Positions 26,558 to 36,440 of a stretch of 64,000 nt of DNA are shown one piece after another (the first letter of the stretch is position 1; the number at the start of each line of letters is the position of its first letter). The position numbers and the translations under genes are program-made. The stretch comes from Paeniglutamicibacter psychrophenolicus (GTDB lineage Bacteria > Actinomycetota > Actinomycetes > Actinomycetales > Micrococcaceae): the NCBI RefSeq assembly GCF_017876575.1, contig NZ_JAGIOE010000001.1:2232001-2296000 (forward strand). The letters are read 5' to 3'. The notes beneath the pieces are model-generated. The model saw only the letters and a list, made by a program, of their open reading frames with translations, did not search any database and was not told where the DNA came from.

Positions 26558-26584
26558 GGTTGTCATTAAGCGTCTTTAACGAGG

Positions 26585-26654
26585 AAAAGGTGAGCTGATC
26601 TGGGAAAATAGAGGTACCACACCTTATATTCCACCAGATCAGGACTCACCTTTT
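26585..26654 (+). promoter_or_regulatory. IS hairpin over the transposase start region
   Basis: Arms 26585-26603 and 26634-26654 pair over 19 bp with a 2-nt bulge. A -10-like TATATT (26625-26630) lies in the loop, just before the right arm. The right arm ends 2 nt before the transposase ATG. Confidence 0.6.
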
Positions 26655-26656
26655 CG

Positions 26657-28093
26657 ATGCTTAACGATACCCGTGTTTTCCCCGCCGTTCCCGCAACCCT
26701 GACCGGCCAGTCGCTGGTCTCCCACGCCGGGCTGAACGTGCTCACCTCCTTCCTGGACGCGACCGGCTTCGGTGCCCTGTGCGAGGACCGGCTCTCCCAG
26801 TTCGTCCCCGAACAGGCCATCCACCGGCCCGGCGGGATCCTGGGCCCACTGGCGGTGATGCTCGCCGGTGGCGGGGAACACGTCACTGACCTCGACACCC
26901 TGCGCGACAGCCCCGGCTTGTTCGGCCCGACGCCCTCGAACGCGACCGTGTCCAGGTTCGTGGCGCGTGCCGCCGAATCACCGGAGGCCTACGCCCACGG
27001 CTTCGCCACCCTCACCAAGGCCCTGCGCTCCAGGATCTGGGAAGCCTCCGGCCCACGGAACCCCGCCATCCTGGCCACTAGGCTGGACCCGCTGAACATC
27101 GATCTGGACGCGACCCTGGTGAATTCCCACTCCGAGAAGGAATGGGCCGCAGGCGACTTCAAGGGCGGGTTCGGTCACGCCCCCTTCGTCGCCAGCCTCG
27201 ACTACGGCAGGAGCAACGGCAACGGCGAGGTCCTTGTCGCGGAACTGCGGGCCGGCAACAAGGGCGCTAACTCGGCAACGGACCACATCCGCGTGCTCGA
27301 CAAGGCCCTGGACCAGCTCCCCGATGCGATGCGCGACCAGCAGGGGGAACTGGCCGCCGAGAAGATCCTGGTGCGCACCGACAGCGCCGGGGCCAGCCGC
27401 GAGTTCCTGCACCACCTGCACGACAGGGGGCTGCAGTTCTCCACCTCCTACGCCCTGCCGGTCCCCAACGAGCGGTTCATCCACTGGATCAACGACAAGA
27501 CCCTGTGGGAGCGGGTCGTGGAGCAGGACGGGTACGAACGCCGCGACGCCTGGGTCATCGACGCAACCCGGGTCATAAAACTGAAGGATTACCCGCCAGG
27601 AACGCGCCTGTACCTCCGTGCCGAGCCGTTGCATCCCGGGGCGCAGGCCAGCCTGTTCGACGTGGACGGGCACCGGGTGACCGCGTTCCTCACCAACGCC
27701 CCGCGCTGGAACGTCGCGTTTTTGGACGCCCGGCACCGGGCCCGCGGGCGGTGCGAAAACCGCATCAAGACGCTCAAGAACAGCGGTATGGGGAAGCTGC
27801 CCTTCTTCGGGATCTCGGCGAACCAGCTGTGGACTGACCTCGCGGTGCTCGCCATGAACCTCGTGGCGTGGATGCCGTTGGCGATCCTGCCCACGGACCA
27901 CACGGCCGGGGCCTGGGACATGAAACGCTGGCGTTACCGGCTGTTTTCGATCGCCGGGAAAATCATCAGCAGCGCCCGGCGGAAACGGCTGCTGATCCCG
28001 CAATCCGCACCCGAATCGCCGCTGCTGATCGCGCTCCTGGATGGGACCGCCCGTCTGCGCCAGCGCTGGCGGCAAGGGCACCTCGCGGCATAA
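26657..28093 (+). CDS. IS1380-family transposase
   Basis: 478 residues, full length. DDE transposase of the IS4 superfamily: first catalytic Asp region DLDATLVNSHSEKEWAAGDFKGGFG, then ILVRTDSAGASREFLHHLHDRGLQFS, and the final Glu in ARHRARGRCENRIKTLKNSGMGKLPFFG. No frameshift or stop interrupts it, so the element may be active. The initiation region is enclosed by an inverted repeat. Confidence 0.92.
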   Translation: MLNDTRVFPAVPATLTGQSLVSHAGLNVLTSFLDATGFGALCEDRLSQFVPEQAIHRPGGILGPLAVMLAGGGEHVTDLDTLRDSPGLFGPTPSNATVSRFVARAAESPEAYAHGFATLTKALRSRIWEASGPRNPAILATRLDPLNIDLDATLVNSHSEKEWAAGDFKGGFGHAPFVASLDYGRSNGNGEVLVAELRAGNKGANSATDHIRVLDKALDQLPDAMRDQQGELAAEKILVRTDSAGASREFLHHLHDRGLQFSTSYALPVPNERFIHWINDKTLWERVVEQDGYERRDAWVIDATRVIKLKDYPPGTRLYLRAEPLHPGAQASLFDVDGHRVTAFLTNAPRWNVAFLDARHRARGRCENRIKTLKNSGMGKLPFFGISANQLWTDLAVLAMNLVAWMPLAILPTDHTAGAWDMKRWRYRLFSIAGKIISSARRKRLLIPQSAPESPLLIALLDGTARLRQRWRQGHLAA

Positions 28094-28247
28094 GGACCCA
28101 TGCCGCGAGAACCCCCTTCGAGAGAAAGAACAAGCCCTTTTCGGGAGTGGAACCCGACGCCCGGACCGGTGGCAGGTCTTCTTGCCGTGCCCGGAAACCG
28201 GTCGGGCCGCCGAATCCGGGAAAACCATGGATCCAGCGGCCCACCGG

Positions 28248-28267
28248 CATCACATGAAAAATCCGGG
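28248..28267. repeat. right terminal inverted repeat of the IS
   Basis: See the left repeat; followed by target duplication CTAA at 28268-28271. Confidence 0.85.
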
Positions 28268-28516
28268 CTAACCACCCGCAGTCGACGAACCCAGCCCGGA
28301 AGCCGAGTGCCACCAACCCGATGGCCAATCAGAGCCAATGGCAATGAGAGGGGAAACCCCGACTCGTGGACCGCTGCGGAAGACCACATCAACCCTTGCA
28401 TCCCGGTATTGATCTGAAATGGTCCTGGCCACGTGACCTCCAAAACGATTGCGGTGGGAATTCACTCTGGGCTATGGTTCAAACGTTTCCAGGTTCCTAT
28501 CACACAGGGAGTTCTC

Positions 28517-29161
28517 ATGGTTCGGACGCGAGTACACAACCTGCTCGTTTCCTCGGACGGATATGCCGCAGGGGACTACGTGACGCTCGAGGAGCCGATC
28601 GGCGGAGCCAAGGCCCTTTTCGGCAAGTTCGACGGACGGGTCATTCATGGCGTTCATGGCACCGACGACCCCGTGACCGTGGACCGGGCCATGTTCAGCA
28701 TGTGGGGCCAGGGCATCGGGGCGGAGATCATGGGCCGTCGAAAATTCGGTCCGCAGTCCGGCGAATGGCCCGACGACGGCTGGGAAGGATGGTGGGGAGA
28801 CGAACCGCCCTTCCTCACTCCGGTGTTCATCCTGACCCACTATCCCCGCAAGACACTCGAGTTCGCCAACGGCACCAGCTTCCACTTCGTGGATGCGTCG
28901 CCGGAGAAGGCGCTGGCTCTGGCGCAGGATGCTGCCGGCGGGTTGGATGTTCGGATCGGTGGCGGGCCCACGACCGTGAGCGAATTCCTCCGGGCCGATC
29001 TCATCGACTTCCTGCATGTGGCGATCGTTCCGATCGTGCTCGGCTCCGGAGTCCGGATCTGGGATCACCTTGCTGGCTTGGAAGACCGGTTCACCGTCGA
29101 ATCCATCAGCACATCCAGTGGTCTGACGCATCAGCTGTGGAACAGGAATGGCCGAGTGTGA
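28517..29161 (+). CDS. dihydrofolate reductase-family protein (RibD C-terminal type)
   Basis: 214 residues; AGGGAG (28507-28512) sets ATG 28517 rather than the upstream in-frame start. Pattern of the RibD_C/DHFR-like NADPH-dependent reductases: LLVSSDGYAAGDY at the start, EIMGRRKFGP, PVFILTHYPRKTLEFANGTSFHFVD, and DVRIGGGPTTVSEFLRADLIDFLHVAIVPIVLGSG. Members range from riboflavin-pathway-like to uncharacterised reductases. It lies between the IS and the ychF remnant, so it may be cargo of the segment. Confidence 0.85.
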   Translation: MVRTRVHNLLVSSDGYAAGDYVTLEEPIGGAKALFGKFDGRVIHGVHGTDDPVTVDRAMFSMWGQGIGAEIMGRRKFGPQSGEWPDDGWEGWWGDEPPFLTPVFILTHYPRKTLEFANGTSFHFVDASPEKALALAQDAAGGLDVRIGGGPTTVSEFLRADLIDFLHVAIVPIVLGSGVRIWDHLAGLEDRFTVESISTSSGLTHQLWNRNGRV

Positions 29162-29229
29162 AGTCAACGCGTCGTCACCAAGAGGATGTTATGTACCGGA
29201 ACGTGGTGGAGTTCCGCTTCACCGTCTAG
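29162..29229 (+). pseudogene. remnant of a ychF 3' end (includes direct repeat copy 2)
   Basis: Reading HQEDVMYRNVVEFRFTV then stop, this aligns in frame with the YchF tail [18 protein letters not shown]. The core 29201-29221 is identical over 21 bp to 23030-23050, while codons on either side have diverged. Not a functional gene. Confidence 0.7.
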
Positions 29230-29577
29230 TCTTCCCAGCCTGAGGCTGTTCCGAGGGGACGCCCTGCGCTGCATGGCAGGGCATTCCATTGTTGCCTGTG
29301 CTCCAAGGCCTTGCCCGGGGATGTCGGGATGCGCCGTGGAACGTGCCCGGTCGGCGAGTGCAGCCAGCGCGAGTGCTGGACACGTCAACGCAAACGGCCC
29401 CGGCCGCCTGCCGTTCAAGCTCCCGCCTGGCATGCGGCGATCCTCTGTGAGCCCCGGTCGGCCCGCAGTCCGGGAGCTACCCATTTCGCCTTGGAGCATC
29501 GCCTTCGATCATTTGACGTACCTGCGTCACCGCTGTGAGGATCGGGGGATGAAGAACCAGATGCGCGTGTCGGCTAG
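29230..29577. other. intergenic region with weak hairpin
   Basis: A 7-bp hairpin (29261-29267 / 29276-29282) follows the ychF remnant and may be its old terminator. The rest shows no convincing coding frame; a plus-strand frame ending at 29581 lacks recognisable sequence. Confidence 0.35.
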
Positions 29578-30273
29578 ATGAGCCTCTATTCCTTCCACCT
29601 CGCACACATGCCGCTGCTCAGCGCAACCGGTGGGCTCCTGCGACCGCCGAAGGCCCCTGGCCTGAGACACATCGAAGTGCTCGCCGGGATGCAGCTGGGA
29701 GCGGCAGTGATCTCCCCGCACCGGATGCAGTTGCGGCGCGTGGCGGTGTTCGCGCAGTGGGAGGACGAACCGGCCCTCGTTGTTTTTCTTGCCCGGCACC
29801 GGTTCGGCCGAAAATTGAACGAGGGCTGGCACGTCAGGCTCGAGTTCGTGCGCCGTTGGGGTGAAGTGCGCGAGCTGGCCCCGTTGCCGGAGACGGCAGG
29901 GCGCCTTGAACTGGATGAGCCCGTGGTTGCCGTGACATTGGCCCGCATGCGCCTGCCCGAGCTGCCCCGGTTTATCCACTGGGGCCGCCCCGTCGAGCGT
30001 CAGATCCGGGACCATCCCGAAGCAACGCTCGCCATGGCGGCCATCCGACTGCCGCGGACCGTTTCAACGTTCTCGATCTGGACCAGCACCCGGGCGATGA
30101 CGGGGATGGTGTTTGGCCGCGATGATGGCGGTGCAGCCCGCCGACATGCCGAAGCGATGAATGAACGCGAGCGCCGGGATTTCCACCGGGAATTCACCAC
30201 GCTGCGCTTCAAGCCGCTGTCCGAGCACGGCTCCTGGGAAGGCCGGGCCAATTACGTTCCGTGGCCCGGGTGA
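29578..30273 (+). CDS. spheroidene monooxygenase-like (CrtA-like) protein
   Basis: 231 residues. GLRHIEVLAGMQLGAAVISPHRMQLRRVAVFAQW and RLPRTVSTFSIWTSTRAMTGMVFG with ERRDFHREFTTLRFKPLSEHGSW match the general pattern of CrtA-like proteins annotated in Micrococcaceae. True CrtA adds oxygen to carotenoids; no carotenoid genes lie nearby, so the reaction is uncertain. No clear ribosome site; ATG 29578 or 29608. Confidence 0.6.
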   Translation: MSLYSFHLAHMPLLSATGGLLRPPKAPGLRHIEVLAGMQLGAAVISPHRMQLRRVAVFAQWEDEPALVVFLARHRFGRKLNEGWHVRLEFVRRWGEVRELAPLPETAGRLELDEPVVAVTLARMRLPELPRFIHWGRPVERQIRDHPEATLAMAAIRLPRTVSTFSIWTSTRAMTGMVFGRDDGGAARRHAEAMNERERRDFHREFTTLRFKPLSEHGSWEGRANYVPWPG

Positions 30274-31037
30274 TTCCAGCCGCCCCGGTTGGTCGGTGCA
30301 GGGTCGCACGCCGAGGATGAGTGCTCGTTTCCAGACTTTGACGTCCTTCAAGTTTCTCGCCGCCTCCCGATAAGTGTTGGCTCTCGAGTGGGCATCGCAT
30401 TGTTGGTGTGCCCATGTGAATGAATCCTCCGCTCCGTCCGGAATCCTGGCTCTTGCCCTGCCGGTGAGTTCGGCCGGGCCGTATGCAGTTCCTTGAGCTC
30501 GATTGGCGCGGAACGACTATGGGACATGGCGGAGTTCGGCTTCAAGGCGTATCGCCTTCCGCGCCGGAGCGCCGTGCTTGACCTGCCCTCCGACGTCGAA
30601 GGATTCCTCGGTCCACGGGACATTCCCTGAAACGGAAGCCCCTTTTGCCTTGCGCCGCCCTCCGGCATTCCCCGCCCGGCTGCGACGACGGGACCGGGCA
30701 AGCCAGCAGGAACGGCTGCGCCCGTGGCCGGACAGCGGCTAGGGAGCACATCCACTCATTGTCCGAAGTCGGCAGCGATCTCCTGCGGCCCAAAAAAACA
30801 CTCGATGCGATAGGAAAGCAGTGCCGCCCACTTGCATATCGTTGAAGTTGATCGCGATGGGCACCGGAATTCGTTGCACATTCCCAGCGCCGGGTACTGG
30901 TTCCGCAGCTGCTTGGGGAGCTCTAGTGAAATCAGCTGTTGTCTTAGAGACACGAAACAGGTTTCCTTAGTAGTCAACGCCGATTTTAGAAAGGACAGCG
31001 GTTCGCGGGCACGATTCCTCCAAGTGAAGGATTTCTC
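30274..31037. other. long intergenic region, no supported gene
   Basis: 764 bp. A 34-codon frame at 30526-30630 (MAEFGFKAYRLPRR...) and two minus-strand frames were examined; none has family features. GC falls towards 30950, consistent with the promoter of the channel gene (AAGGA at 31025-31029 before ATG 31038). Confidence 0.4.
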
Positions 31038-32237
31038 ATGAACATGGAAAGTTTCGATTGGGCCGGCACGGCGCAGAAAGTTGCCATCGCCGTAATCATC
31101 CTGCTGGTGACTTGGCTGTTGGCCAAGTTGGTGAAGTGGGGTATTGGAAAACTCGTGGGGCGGGTTAAGGGGTTGCAGCGTCAGGGCAACGACGGACAAC
31201 AACTTGGGGAATCACTCGGCAAAATTGCGGCACTGATCATCTGGCTTTTTGGGCTCGTTGCCATTTTGCAGGTCTTCGCACTATCCGAGGTCCTGGCCCC
31301 GGTGCAGGATCTGCTTGGCAAGGTCATGGCATTCGTCCCGAATCTCATCGGTGCGGGCATCATCTTCTTCATCGGCTACATGATTGCCAAGATCGTTCGC
31401 CAATTGGTGACGACCGCACTGGGTGCCGTCGATTTCAGCAGGCTAACCGCCAGGTTCAGGCACGGAGCCACGGAGCCCGACCTCGTGCAAACCCGTGAAC
31501 AGAACGCCAAGATCATTTCGATCATCGGCAACATCCTTTTCGCGATTATCGTCATCGTGGTCGGCATCAGTGCCCTGCAGGTACTGGGCATCGCGGCCAT
31601 CTCCGATCCGGCCCAACAGATGCTGGCCCTGATCCTGAATGCCATACCGCAGATCATTGCCGCATTGATCTTGCTGGCCATCGGCTTCGTCATCGCCAAG
31701 TTTGTCGGAACGATCCTGGAAAGCACGCTGCAGGGAATCGGCACCGACCCTGTCGTACATAGGTGGGGAATCGTCCCCGCAGACAGGAGCCCCTCGGGCA
31801 TCATCGCGCTGTTGGTGAAGATCGCCATCATGCTGTTCTTCGGCATCATGGCAGCACGCCTGCTGAACTTCCCGGAAGTCACGGTCATTCTCAACGAGAT
31901 CCTGGCCCTGGGAGGCAATGTCCTCTTCGGTGGTTTGATCATCGCCGCCGGCTTCCTGATCGCCAACGTCGTGGTCTCGATCGTCGGACCGGGAACGGCT
32001 GCGACCATCATCCGGTGGGCAACGATCGTGCTTTTCGTGGCCATGGGCCTGAAGTACATGGGCCTGGCCGATTCGATCATCAACATGGCCTTCGGTGCGT
32101 TGGTCATCGGAGCCGCCCTCGCCGCGGCCCTCGCCTTCGGGCTGGGCGGGCGTGAGACTGCCGCACGGACACTGCAGAAACTGGAGCACAGGCAGCCTCC
32201 GGCGGCACCTGCCGGGCCGGTGGACCCCCTGGCCTAG
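31038..32237 (+). CDS. mechanosensitive-channel-like multi-helix membrane protein
   Basis: 399 residues with about ten hydrophobic helices in repeated pairs, each unit of the form LVxxxLPNLIGAGIIFFIGYMIAKIVRQL or AIPQIIAALILLAIGFVIAKFVGTIL; this is the TM_helix repeat (PF05552) found in small-conductance mechanosensitive-type and CmpX-like proteins. The classic MscS beta domain is not apparent. Likely protects or tunes the membrane under osmotic stress. A monocistronic unit with a terminator at 32290. Confidence 0.8.
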   Translation: MNMESFDWAGTAQKVAIAVIILLVTWLLAKLVKWGIGKLVGRVKGLQRQGNDGQQLGESLGKIAALIIWLFGLVAILQVFALSEVLAPVQDLLGKVMAFVPNLIGAGIIFFIGYMIAKIVRQLVTTALGAVDFSRLTARFRHGATEPDLVQTREQNAKIISIIGNILFAIIVIVVGISALQVLGIAAISDPAQQMLALILNAIPQIIAALILLAIGFVIAKFVGTILESTLQGIGTDPVVHRWGIVPADRSPSGIIALLVKIAIMLFFGIMAARLLNFPEVTVILNEILALGGNVLFGGLIIAAGFLIANVVVSIVGPGTAATIIRWATIVLFVAMGLKYMGLADSIINMAFGALVIGAALAAALAFGLGGRETAARTLQKLEHRQPPAAPAGPVDPLA

Positions 32238-32289
32238 GCAGCAGTGCCGAGCTAGCAGTAGTTGATTTCTGCAAGTTCCACAGGAAGAT

Positions 32290-32321
32290 GGGCGGTTGCG
32301 GGTATCCCGCAGCCGCCCCCT
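32290..32321 (+). terminator. terminator after channel gene
   Basis: 13-bp stem (32290-32302 / 32306-32318, one G-T pair), 3-nt loop, then CCTTT. Confidence 0.75.
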
Positions 32322-32440
32322 TTCCGTCGGATCGGAGCACTTCTGGCCGCCCCGGCTTCGTGTCCGTGGCTGCAACGTTCCCGGGATGACGGGGCACAGC
32401 AGCGCTGCACGCAAATTTTTCCGCGTGAGATAAGGCACTT

Positions 32441-32541
32441 TTTACACCAGATTTCCCATTAGGACTAGAATGGTTAATTGGGTCAGTCGTGGCCCCGATC
32501 CCCGAGACCCAAAATTCTCTAGAAGAAGTGAGCCTTTTCGC
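32441..32541 (+). promoter_or_regulatory. promoter and leader of typA
   Basis: TAGAAT at 32466-32471 with a TTTACA 19 bp upstream (32441-32446) would give a leader of about 65 nt. The leader contains a GGGTC/GACCC inverted repeat (about 32480-32510). Confidence 0.4.
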
Positions 32542-34432
<1,891 letters not shown>

Positions 34433-34452
<20 letters not shown>

Positions 34453-34873
34453 CAAGGCCCAAGGCGCCGGCGCCTCGGCAATCGGCAGCGTCCTGGTCGC
34501 CCTGGCGGCCGGGGCGCTGGCCGCGGTGGTCGGCACGATCCTGCATGCCTCGCTGGGCTATATCGGCGACGTCCCGGTGCCGTGGGGTGCCGCCCTGGCC
34601 TTGCTCCTCACCGGAACCCTGACCTACTGGGTCGGCATGGTGCGGGGAAAGCTGTGGGTCAGCGCGCTGACCGGGCTGGCGACGTATGTGTTTGTCGCGT
34701 TGATCTCGACCGACCAGCACAACCAGATGATCGTCTCGACCCAGTTCTTCAAGATGTTGCCCGGCCCGGCATTGGCCGGCGGCATCTGGGTTTACGGCAT
34801 CATCGTCCCGGTCATCGTGGCGATCCTGCTGGTCTCCCAGCAGTTGCGCCTTCTGGCACGATCCGGGCGCTGA
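34433..34873 (+). CDS. hypothetical four-helix membrane protein
   Basis: 146 residues from GTG 34433, overlapping the end of typA by 20 nt. Helices at about 17-41, 47-68, 75-90 and 117-138. No family recognised; the coupling to typA recurs in Micrococcaceae as a hypothetical protein. Ends before a strong bidirectional terminator. Confidence 0.75.
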
Positions 34874-34916
34874 TTCGTCGGTTGGCCCGAACAACGCAGG
34901 AACCGGACATCGAATA

Positions 34917-34966
34917 AACAGCTTGGCCCCCGCAAGGTTTCTTGCGGGGGCCAAGCTGTTTTGTTT
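34917..34966. terminator. bidirectional terminator
   Basis: Perfect 19-bp stem (34917-34935 / 34942-34960), 6-nt loop, T-rich run on the plus side (TTGTTT) and, on the minus strand, after the other arm. Lies between convergent genes. Confidence 0.9.
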
Positions 34967-34975
34967 ATGGGACGG

Positions 34976-35470
34976 CTACGCCGACTTCAGATCCAGGTGG
35001 TGGGCCAGGAAAAGCGAGGTGGCCACCCCGTCGGGCTCGGCATCGCGCATGGCGTAGTCCTCGATGACCGCGTGGATGCGCGCCAACATTTCCTTCTGCG
35101 TTCCTTCGCTGAGCTTCAGCCCCACCCGCATGACCTGGATCTCCTGCGGGGCCAGGCCGTCGATTTCCTGCAGGAACGTGTCCACCAGCAGGGGAGCGGC
35201 GTCGGGCAGCTTGGTGCCCCAGGAAAGCTTGGTGCTGCGGTATGGCACTTCCTTGGCCCCGCGGTTTCCCCGGCGGGTTTCCTCGGCCGCGAGGAAACCA
35301 TTGGAGAGCAGCGTGCGCACATGGTGGAGCGATGTTGCCGGATTGATCTCCAGCAGGTCCGCTATTTCCTTGTTGGTACGAGATTCGTGCAAGCAAAGTC
35401 GCAAAATGCGTAGACGGAGCGGGGAGCTCAACGCCCGTGCACGGGCCTGTACCTCTTCATCTGTGGCCAT
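34976..35470 (-). CDS. ArsR-family winged-helix regulator
   Basis: 164 residues. N-terminal winged helix: ARALSSPLRLRILRLCLHESRTNKEIADLLEINPATSLHHVRTLLSNGFL, the HTH_20/ArsR pattern. No metal-binding Cys pair typical of ArsR or SmtB is present in the recognition helix; the C-terminal 80 residues are helical and may bind a ligand. Single gene with a leaderless-type promoter. Confidence 0.85.
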   Translation of the reverse strand: MATDEEVQARARALSSPLRLRILRLCLHESRTNKEIADLLEINPATSLHHVRTLLSNGFLAAEETRRGNRGAKEVPYRSTKLSWGTKLPDAAPLLVDTFLQEIDGLAPQEIQVMRVGLKLSEGTQKEMLARIHAVIEDYAMRDAEPDGVATSLFLAHHLDLKSA

Positions 35471-35482
35471 GGAATCAGCATA
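35471..35482 (-). promoter_or_regulatory. predicted leaderless promoter of ArsR-type gene
   Basis: Minus-strand TATGCT (complement of 35477-35482) 6 nt before ATG 35470. Confidence 0.45.
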
Positions 35483-35574
35483 CGGGAAAATCCGCCACTG
35501 ATTGAATCATTCAAATCACATGTCCGGGGACGGCCAATTCGCCGGGTTGGAGGGCCTGCGTGCAGCCTGCCGGC

Positions 35575-35826
35575 TCAGTCGCCGGGCGCGGCGCGCCTGC
35601 GCACCGGGGGCGGGGGAACCCGCTTGGCGTGGGTGATGGCCGCCCGGCTGACCTGCACATCCCCGGTACGGGTCTGCACCGTCACGCAGTGCTCGTCGAT
35701 GCTCAGCAGGTATCCCAGCGCGTCACTCATCCGTTCGCCGGCCTGCCCTTGCTCACCGGGGGAGAGGCGATAGCGAAGGACCACGCGGGTGCCGGGGTCC
35801 AGGGAATCCAAGAAGTCCGTGCTCAT
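35575..35826 (-). CDS. small protein resembling the SH3-like N-terminal domain of actinobacterial acetyltransferases
   Basis: 83 residues. The sequence GTRVVLRYRLSPGEQGQAGERMSDALGYLLSIDEHCVTVQTRTGDVQVSRAAITHAKRVPPPP reads as a small beta barrel like that in front of Rv0428c-type GNAT proteins, but here it stands alone, ending in a Pro/Arg tail. Leaderless-type promoter. Standalone forms occur in Micrococcaceae; function unknown. Confidence 0.7.
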   Translation of the reverse strand: MSTDFLDSLDPGTRVVLRYRLSPGEQGQAGERMSDALGYLLSIDEHCVTVQTRTGDVQVSRAAITHAKRVPPPPVRRRAAPGD

Positions 35827-35838
35827 GCACCAATCCTA
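35827..35838 (-). promoter_or_regulatory. predicted leaderless promoter
   Basis: Minus-strand TAGGAT (complement of 35833-35838) 6 nt before ATG 35826. Confidence 0.45.
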
Positions 35839-35863
35839 GGTCCTGGGTCGCAGCACCGGGCGG

Positions 35864-36019
35864 TGACGCATTTCGTAAGATTTCCGGCGCAGGGGGACCC
35901 CGGGTGCCCGGGGGGCGACGCGGAACGTAAGAATCCATCGGCGGGGGAGTATTTGTGACCCGGACTGTGACGCGGAACGTAAGAATTCTCCGGTGGGGCA
36001 GCTGCTGCGGCATTCGGGG
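35864..36019 (+). repeat. three direct repeats with exact 52-bp period
   Basis: Units begin at 35864, 35916 and 35968. The conserved core is YGACGCGGAACGTAAGAA (copies 2 and 3; copy 1 has ATTTC for GGAAC), followed by a variable GC-rich part. Located between the 83-residue protein gene and fdxA. Confidence 0.75.
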
Positions 36020-36105
36020 CAGGTCGGGACTAAGCTTGAGTCATGCATGTCTAGCCGCATGCAAATCACCGAACATTTCCGTAGTGAAGGAAGGCCCCGG
36101 GTACC

Positions 36106-36429
36106 GTGACCTACATCATCGCCCAGCCGTGCGTCGACGTCAAAGACAAGGCGTGCATCGAGGAATGCCCCGTGGATTGCATCTACGAAGGCGAACGCTC
36201 GCTGTACATCCACCCCGACGAATGCGTTGACTGCGGCGCCTGCGAACCGGTGTGCCCGGTCGAAGCCATCTACTACGAGGATGACGTCCCGGACCAGTGG
36301 GCGGAGTACTACAAGGCGAACGTCGAGTTCTTCGACGAGGTCGGTTCCCCTGGTGGAGCCGCGAAGCTCGGCAACATGGGCATCGACCACCCGATCATTT
36401 CCGCGCTTCCGCCGCAGGCCCAGGGCTGA
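36106..36429 (+). CDS. fdxA: 7Fe ferredoxin
   Basis: 107 residues, GTG start, GAAGGAAGG upstream at 36086-36094. Cysteines at 9, 17, 21, 25 (N-terminal) and 40, 43, 46, 50 ([12 protein letters not shown]) give the [3Fe-4S][4Fe-4S] FdxA pattern with the long C-terminal tail. Cytoplasmic electron carrier. It ends 11 bp before dapC, the common actinobacterial pairing, so the two are likely one operon. Confidence 0.95.
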   Translation: MTYIIAQPCVDVKDKACIEECPVDCIYEGERSLYIHPDECVDCGACEPVCPVEAIYYEDDVPDQWAEYYKANVEFFDEVGSPGGAAKLGNMGIDHPIISALPPQAQG

Positions 36430-36440
36430 TCCGCGACACC

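Larger units (their letters stand above)
26538..28267 (+). mobile_element. complete IS1380-family insertion sequence, 1730 bp
   Basis: Terminal inverted repeats 26538-26557 and 28248-28267 match at 17 of 20 positions (both ends begin CCCGG and share TTTTCATG and GATG). Flanked by a 4-bp direct repeat CTAA at 26534-26537 and 28268-28271. Encodes one full-length transposase. Length, ends and 4-bp duplication fit the IS1380 family. Confidence 0.9.

Noticed and set aside
26560-26566. new -35 box supplied by the IS end for the phosphomutase promoter
   Set aside because: ATGACA on the minus strand lies 24 bp from the -10, too far for normal spacing.
30348-30755. 135-codon minus-strand frame and a small plus-strand frame at 30526-30630
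   Set aside because: Composition and lack of ribosome sites suggest chance frames in an intergenic region.
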